From assembly GCF_026262505.1 (NCBI RefSeq), contig NC_067205.1:11594001-11658000 (forward strand): a stretch of DNA of 64,000 nucleotides, given 5' to 3'. Origin of the DNA: Trichomonas vaginalis G3. Taxonomy: Eukaryota > Parabasalia > Trichomonadida > Trichomonadidae. Made by a program: the position numbers and the translations under genes. Under the pieces are notes generated by a model. That model was not told where the DNA came from. It did not search any database and was given only the letters and a program-made list of their open reading frames with translations. Of this stretch, positions 60,090 to 64,000 are shown one piece after another (within the stretch, counting starts at the first letter, position 1; each line of letters opens with the position of its first letter).

Positions 60090-60275
60090 ATGAATACCCC
60101 ACAAGCTCAAAATTTACCACGAATCATAACAAGAGAGGAAATGATAAAAATGATGCAAGAACGAATTAAAAACAACAAACCACGAAAACCGAGAAGATGC
60201 GGTTATGCAGTAATGATGGAAAGAAGAACCCAGAAGGGTTCGGCGTCTCGAAGAGACGTTGTCGAAGAGGAATAA
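60090..60275 (+). CDS. Polinton basic 61-residue protein (seen only in copy B)
   Basis: Starts after TTTTATTTTTATATAAATG: MNTPQAQNLPRIITREEMIK, then a basic middle (NNKPRKPRRCGYAVMMERR) and an acidic end. It carries a double hairpin inside its end. In copy A the matching place holds only the end-proximal hairpin (34454-34466) beside cassette 1. Function unknown. Confidence 0.5.
   Translation: MNTPQAQNLPRIITREEMIKMMQERIKNNKPRKPRRCGYAVMMERRTQKGSASRRDVVEEE
60226..60258 (+). repeat. double-hairpin mini-element in the 61-residue gene
   Basis: GAACCC-AGAA-GGGTTC, two bases, then CGTCTC-GAA-GAGACG. The strongest of the series. Confidence 0.75.
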
Positions 60276-60278
60276 AAA

Positions 60279-60599
60279 TTAAATTTGGATTGAGTTTAAA
60301 AATTCATCTTTATTAAATTCATCTCTTCCAATCAATTTATTTATTCTATTAAATTCTTTTATTTTTGCTTCACTCAGTTTAAGGATTGAACGGTAAGTTT
60401 CTAATTTTTCGATTATTTCTTTCCTCTCTTTATCATTCTCTGTTCCTTTAGTTTTATGGGCATCAGCCCCACCACATTGCGGCTTCTTTTTGTAATAGCA
60501 TATTTTTGATTTAATTCTGTTTAGTTTCTTTTTATATTCATTGTCTGGACTCTGAATCTTAATTGAATCAGGACTCTTGGCTGCTTTGTTGTCACTCAT
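60279..60599 (-). CDS. Polinton small helical protein, copy B (open)
   Basis: 106 residues: MSDNKAAKSPDSIKIQSPDN, a basic middle with a Cys, then two helices. A double hairpin (60458-60483) lies inside. Function unknown. Confidence 0.62.
   Translation of the reverse strand: MSDNKAAKSPDSIKIQSPDNEYKKKLNRIKSKICYYKKKPQCGGADAHKTKGTENDKERKEIIEKLETYRSILKLSEAKIKEFNRINKLIGRDEFNKDEFLNSIQI
60458..60483 (-). repeat. double-hairpin mini-element in the small helical gene, copy B
   Basis: Read on the minus strand: GCCGC-AAT-GTGGT (with G-U pairs) then GGGC-TGAT-GCCC. Confidence 0.65.
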
Positions 60600-60618
60600 T
60601 TCTTACGAAATAAAAAAA

Positions 60619-62211
60619 TTAAATATTATTTAAATATAATGGAGTAATAAAATAAATCGGAATTTCTATTAATTTATTGTCAACTTCAACTAATGCATTG
60701 CCGTTAATATATCTAACAAATTCAGCTATTGTGTCAAATCTTCGTCTTCTTTTTGTCATTGATTTATCAGTTTTTCCATAATCGAGATGAATCAAAACTT
60801 TATCCCCTTGTTTAAAATTCATGAGCCCCGAATTAATTTGTTCACGTTTAACATCATTTAACCTTTCCATTTGCTTTCTAATATATTCCCATTCTTTTGA
60901 AATATCATTTTTCATTTCCACTGGTTTCATGTTTATTGTTCTATGCCATGTATTATTGTAATAATATACTAACTGTTGTATGATGGAGTCATGATTTCCA
61001 TCCCAGTATATCTGACCGTTAACCCCTAACGCATCTCTAAGAGTTCTCATTACCGCATCAACTATTTTATTATGAAACGTATATGGAGAAGATGAGAAGT
61101 AAAAATTAATTTGTGGGAAATAATGAGCCATAGCTGCCTGAAATCCTTTATCACCATCACCCCTTATATTATCTACTCTTTCATGATCTAGTAAGTATTG
61201 AATAGCTCTTCTTGTTTCCTGTTCTGTTTTCCCTTTCACCGGAATGCAATATAAATATCTAGTGTTAATGTTAATGGCAAATAAATAAGTAACGTTTCCT
61301 TTTGAATATTCTAAATGATCTATTTCGTATGAATATGGATATGGAGCAAATGAAGGGCGACTAAATTTTTCCTTTAACGGTTGAATTTTCGGGTCAGTTG
61401 GTTTATTTAATATCTTGAAATCCTTTTTAAAATCTTTTTGCTTCTTTAATGTTTGAAATGGATATAATAAAGTGAATGATGAAGGATTAACTGAAGGAGG
61501 AGGCGGTACTGTCGTTGGAGGTTTTGGTGTTGCAAGTGGTTTAATTTTATCTGCTTTGATTTTGGATGATGAAGTTTTAGTTGTTGATTTTCCTTTCATT
61601 AATTCTGGATGTATTCTATTCATTTGTTTTAAATATGCTGTATATAAAGGTTTGATATACTTTCCCGCTTCGAGTTTATGTTGAAGGATGAATTCCAAAA
61701 GTTGATCTTCATTTAAAAGTCGGGCTGAATATGGTTTAACTAATGAATCATAAATTAAAGCTTGTGCTTCATTTATGGTCTGAAGGACCTGGGCGTTTTG
61801 CACCTTTAGCTGTTGAACATTTGCTACTTTCTCTTTTGGTGTTGTTTTCGGCTTTTTCTTCTTTTGTTTTTGTTCCTTTGGCTTTTGCGGCTCAGGATTA
61901 TATAATTTATATAATTCATCAATATCTTCTTCTGTTAATACTTTATTTTTGAAATCTTTCAACTGTTTAAGTTGTGATTTATTTCTTCCCTTTGTATATT
62001 CATTATTTTTAATTTTGTCTTTAATTTTAGAAATTATTTTATCATGATATTTCAAAATTTCATTTTTATAATACGGATAATAATAATCCATATCATCACC
62101 CGTTATATTTTTATTATGTTTTTGGAGATATGATTTTAATTCATAATAATTAAGAAAATTTTGATTAAGTACTAAATCATCAATTAAATTTTCTAAATCT
62201 GCGTTATCCAT
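60619..62211 (-). CDS. Polinton integrase, copy B (open)
   Basis: 530 residues, a handful of residues different from 32501-34093. All core motifs of the rve domain are present as in A. Confidence 0.9.
   Translation of the reverse strand: MDNADLENLIDDLVLNQNFLNYYELKSYLQKHNKNITGDDMDYYYPYYKNEILKYHDKIISKIKDKIKNNEYTKGRNKSQLKQLKDFKNKVLTEEDIDELYKLYNPEPQKPKEQKQKKKKPKTTPKEKVANVQQLKVQNAQVLQTINEAQALIYDSLVKPYSARLLNEDQLLEFILQHKLEAGKYIKPLYTAYLKQMNRIHPELMKGKSTTKTSSSKIKADKIKPLATPKPPTTVPPPPSVNPSSFTLLYPFQTLKKQKDFKKDFKILNKPTDPKIQPLKEKFSRPSFAPYPYSYEIDHLEYSKGNVTYLFAININTRYLYCIPVKGKTEQETRRAIQYLLDHERVDNIRGDGDKGFQAAMAHYFPQINFYFSSSPYTFHNKIVDAVMRTLRDALGVNGQIYWDGNHDSIIQQLVYYYNNTWHRTINMKPVEMKNDISKEWEYIRKQMERLNDVKREQINSGLMNFKQGDKVLIHLDYGKTDKSMTKRRRRFDTIAEFVRYINGNALVEVDNKLIEIPIYFITPLYLNNI
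61777..61804 (-). repeat. double-hairpin mini-element in the integrase gene, copy B
   Basis: GGTC-TGAAG-GACC (plus strand) and the GGCG-TTTTG-CACC pair; the first stem has one more pair than in A. Confidence 0.7.
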
Positions 62212-62235
62212 TTATATAAAAATAAAATAAATGTT

Positions 62236-62691
62236 TTAAGGGTGCCCACCTCTTTGAATCATAGTATCAAAACCATTATTTACATATTGAATCGCATCAT
62301 TAACGGTTCCTCCTTCTAAAACGGTATCAAATGGTGGAGTCCAGATTTCCTGATGATGATCATAAAATCCAGCAAAATTAACCGTATTATTAGGTAAAAT
62401 ATGAATCTCAGCGGTATATCTTCTATCTAAATTTGGATGCCTTATATGTATACCATTACTGCCCGGATAAAATCTCAAACCTTGATTTTGTTGACGCATC
62501 AAATTATTGAAATTTCTTTCTTCAGGGGTGAATGTTCTTCTCTGTTGACGTTGTGGTGGTGGTGGTCGTTGTTGCTGCTGTTGATGCTGTGGTGGGATTT
62601 GAAAAATTCGTTGCGGTTGATTATTTGGAATCTGAAAGTTAAAACCATTTGGTATAAATCTATTCGGTTCCTTTTGTCTCTTCTGTGGCAT
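62236..62691 (-). CDS. Polinton Gln/Pro-rich small protein, copy B
   Basis: 151 residues, near-identical to 32021-32476, with a slightly different Gln/Pro tract. Confidence 0.68.
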   Translation of the reverse strand: MPQKRQKEPNRFIPNGFNFQIPNNQPQRIFQIPPQHQQQQQRPPPPQRQQRRTFTPEERNFNNLMRQQNQGLRFYPGSNGIHIRHPNLDRRYTAEIHILPNNTVNFAGFYDHHQEIWTPPFDTVLEGGTVNDAIQYVNNGFDTMIQRGGHP

Positions 62692-62747
62692 TTTATTAAA
62701 AATAAAATTTTAAATTCATGACTCAACCCCTACGTTTTTAAATTGTA

Positions 62748-64000
62748 TTAAATAAATGGCATACAACATCCATTTTCACAACATACAGCCTTAGTGTGTG
62801 CTCCTGTTAATGCAGTCTTACCGATTGTTAAGCGAGTCATTGACCCGTTTTTAAGTTGTAAATTAATATTCTGACCATCAAATATCACTTTATCATTTAT
62901 TATATCCAAATAATTTTTAGGTGTTAATTGTTTATTTTGTCGTAAACTAACACCTTTCATTTTTTGTGCAATCTTTTTAAAATCACTTCCATCAATTGAA
63001 CCGTTGAATGATGTATAACACTTAGGCATAAAGCAACCATGTTATCACCTTGTTTCTCAATTGCTAAACCCAATAACTTCTTCTCATGTGCTTTTTCTTC
63101 AGCTTTATTCTTTAATTTAGGTTTAAATTTCTCATCAAAACAGAAGAAATCAAATGGTGCGAATTTGAAAATGTTTTTATCATAAAATTGTTTATCGGTA
63201 ACAATTGCTTGAAATGCTTGAGTGTTAGGAAGATTTGGGTCGCCAGCGATTGCCCAATAAGATGAATCAGTATCACCTTCAATGAAATGAAAACGATTAA
63301 CATTCATGCATTTATACATAAAATCATAAATGAAAACCAAATACCAGTATTTAGCATTATCTAAAGTGAAGAATGCCTCTTGTAAACATGTATCACATCT
63401 ATAAAATCTATCTTTAAGCATCACTTGATATGTATCTCACCTATTTCTCTTATGTTTTTAAACTTATTTGACATACATGCAACGCGTGCCTTCTGTGCAT
63501 TCATTATTTTAGTCTTTGCGTAATTTTGTGTATTCATTGCATCGTAACCATATGATCCATTAAGTGAAATCTTGCAAAATAAACTTTTTCCTTTATTTCC
63601 TTCTAATTCAGCCTTTTGTCTTTCGTTCATAAATTCGTTCGCAAATTCATTAAAACAAGTGTTTTTCGTAAATGTTAAAATTGATTGAATATCATCGATG
63701 ATAAAATGAAATCTGTCTATTAGATACCAAAGATAATAAGAAGAAAATGGTTGATATTGGTTGTGTGTTGATGCTAACTGAGTTAATTTCCTCTGTTTCT
63801 GGTCAACTGGTAGATTGTTTGATTTCATGTAATTATACATAAAACTGCCAATTGTTTTTTCATCTGTGATAATATCTAAGTTTCTTATTATCGGTAAAAA
63901 GTTTATGTAATCATTAATGTATTTTTCATCAATGTGACCCTTTACTTCAGCCACGAATAAAGTATTTTTCTTCTTAATTATTCCCAGTGCTTTTGCTTTC
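62748..64000 (-). pseudogene. Polinton DNA polymerase palm region, copy B (broken, runs off the window)
   Basis: Matches about 30720-31964 of copy A, with the LNGSYGYDAMN and EGDTDSSYWA motifs present. A couple of breaks. The exonuclease half and motif A lie beyond 64000. Confidence 0.8.

Larger units (their letters stand above)
47542..64000. mobile_element. Polinton/Maverick element, copy B (inverted, truncated at its inner end, runs off the window)
   Basis: Mirror image of copy A: the order from 47542 to 64000 matches A read from about 47031 back to about 30720, with near-identical sequence by eye. It lacks the terminal inverted repeat and the 5' part of the terminal gene at 47542, and continues past 64000 inside the polymerase gene. 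About ten breaks, more than in A. The shared break in the collar-like gene shows both copies descend from an already damaged parent. Confidence 0.9.

Overview
The window looks like nuclear DNA of a parabasalid protist of the trichomonad group (Trichomonas or Tritrichomonas relatives). The DNA is AT-rich and genes are intronless with very short spacers. Host genes belong to families that are expanded in trichomonads: BspA-like leucine-rich repeat protein, ankyrin proteins with a DUF3447-like head, small F5/8C-like proteins. Some host starts sit a few bases after an Inr-like TCAnTTTTC motif. The species is inference; I cannot run a search.

Positions 1-26088 are host DNA. In order they hold a BspA-like LRR gene running off the left edge, a secreted/membrane acidic protein, two tandem F5/8C-like genes, an ankyrin gene, a TBC-TLDc gene, a small unknown gene, a coiled-coil (BAR-like) gene, a broken F5/8C-like gene, an intact ankyrin gene, tRNA-Lys(CUU), a large broken surface-protein gene, tRNA-Phe(GAA), another F5/8C-like gene and a broken old-yellow-enzyme gene. 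Three non-autonomous DNA transposons with inverted ends and perfect 8-9 bp target duplications lie between them (11921-13406, 20234-20887, 24130-25713). Four host genes carry isolated in-frame stops or a frameshift, so this part of the genome looks partly decayed.

Positions 26089-64000 are two nearly identical, inverted copies of one Polinton/Maverick element. Copy A (26089-47541, about 21.5 kb) has both ends, with about 38 bp of recognisable terminal inverted repeat starting AGTAGTAGG. Copy B (47542 to beyond 64000) begins flush against the end of A, has lost its own end there, and runs off the window. Both are fossils: A has about half a dozen breaks, B about ten. The high identity points to a recent common origin.

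Parts recognised in the element: protein-primed-type family B DNA polymerase with exonuclease and an HNH-like zinc module, retroviral-type integrase, PrimPol-SF3 helicase, A32/FtsK-like packaging ATPase, probable major capsid protein, small amphipathic virion-like proteins, a phage-style fibre with beta-propeller-like head, a tail-collar-like protein, and about ten unknown genes. Most genes are preceded by a T-rich tract ending in TAAATG.

The most unusual signals are three. (1) Cassettes of 3 x GTCAC and 3 x TGACA at 8-bp spacing flank the PrimPol-helicase gene on both sides in both copies. (2) GC-rich double-hairpin mini-elements sit inside or beside coding regions at six places. (3) A phage-like fibre/collar module occurs in a eukaryotic Polinton.
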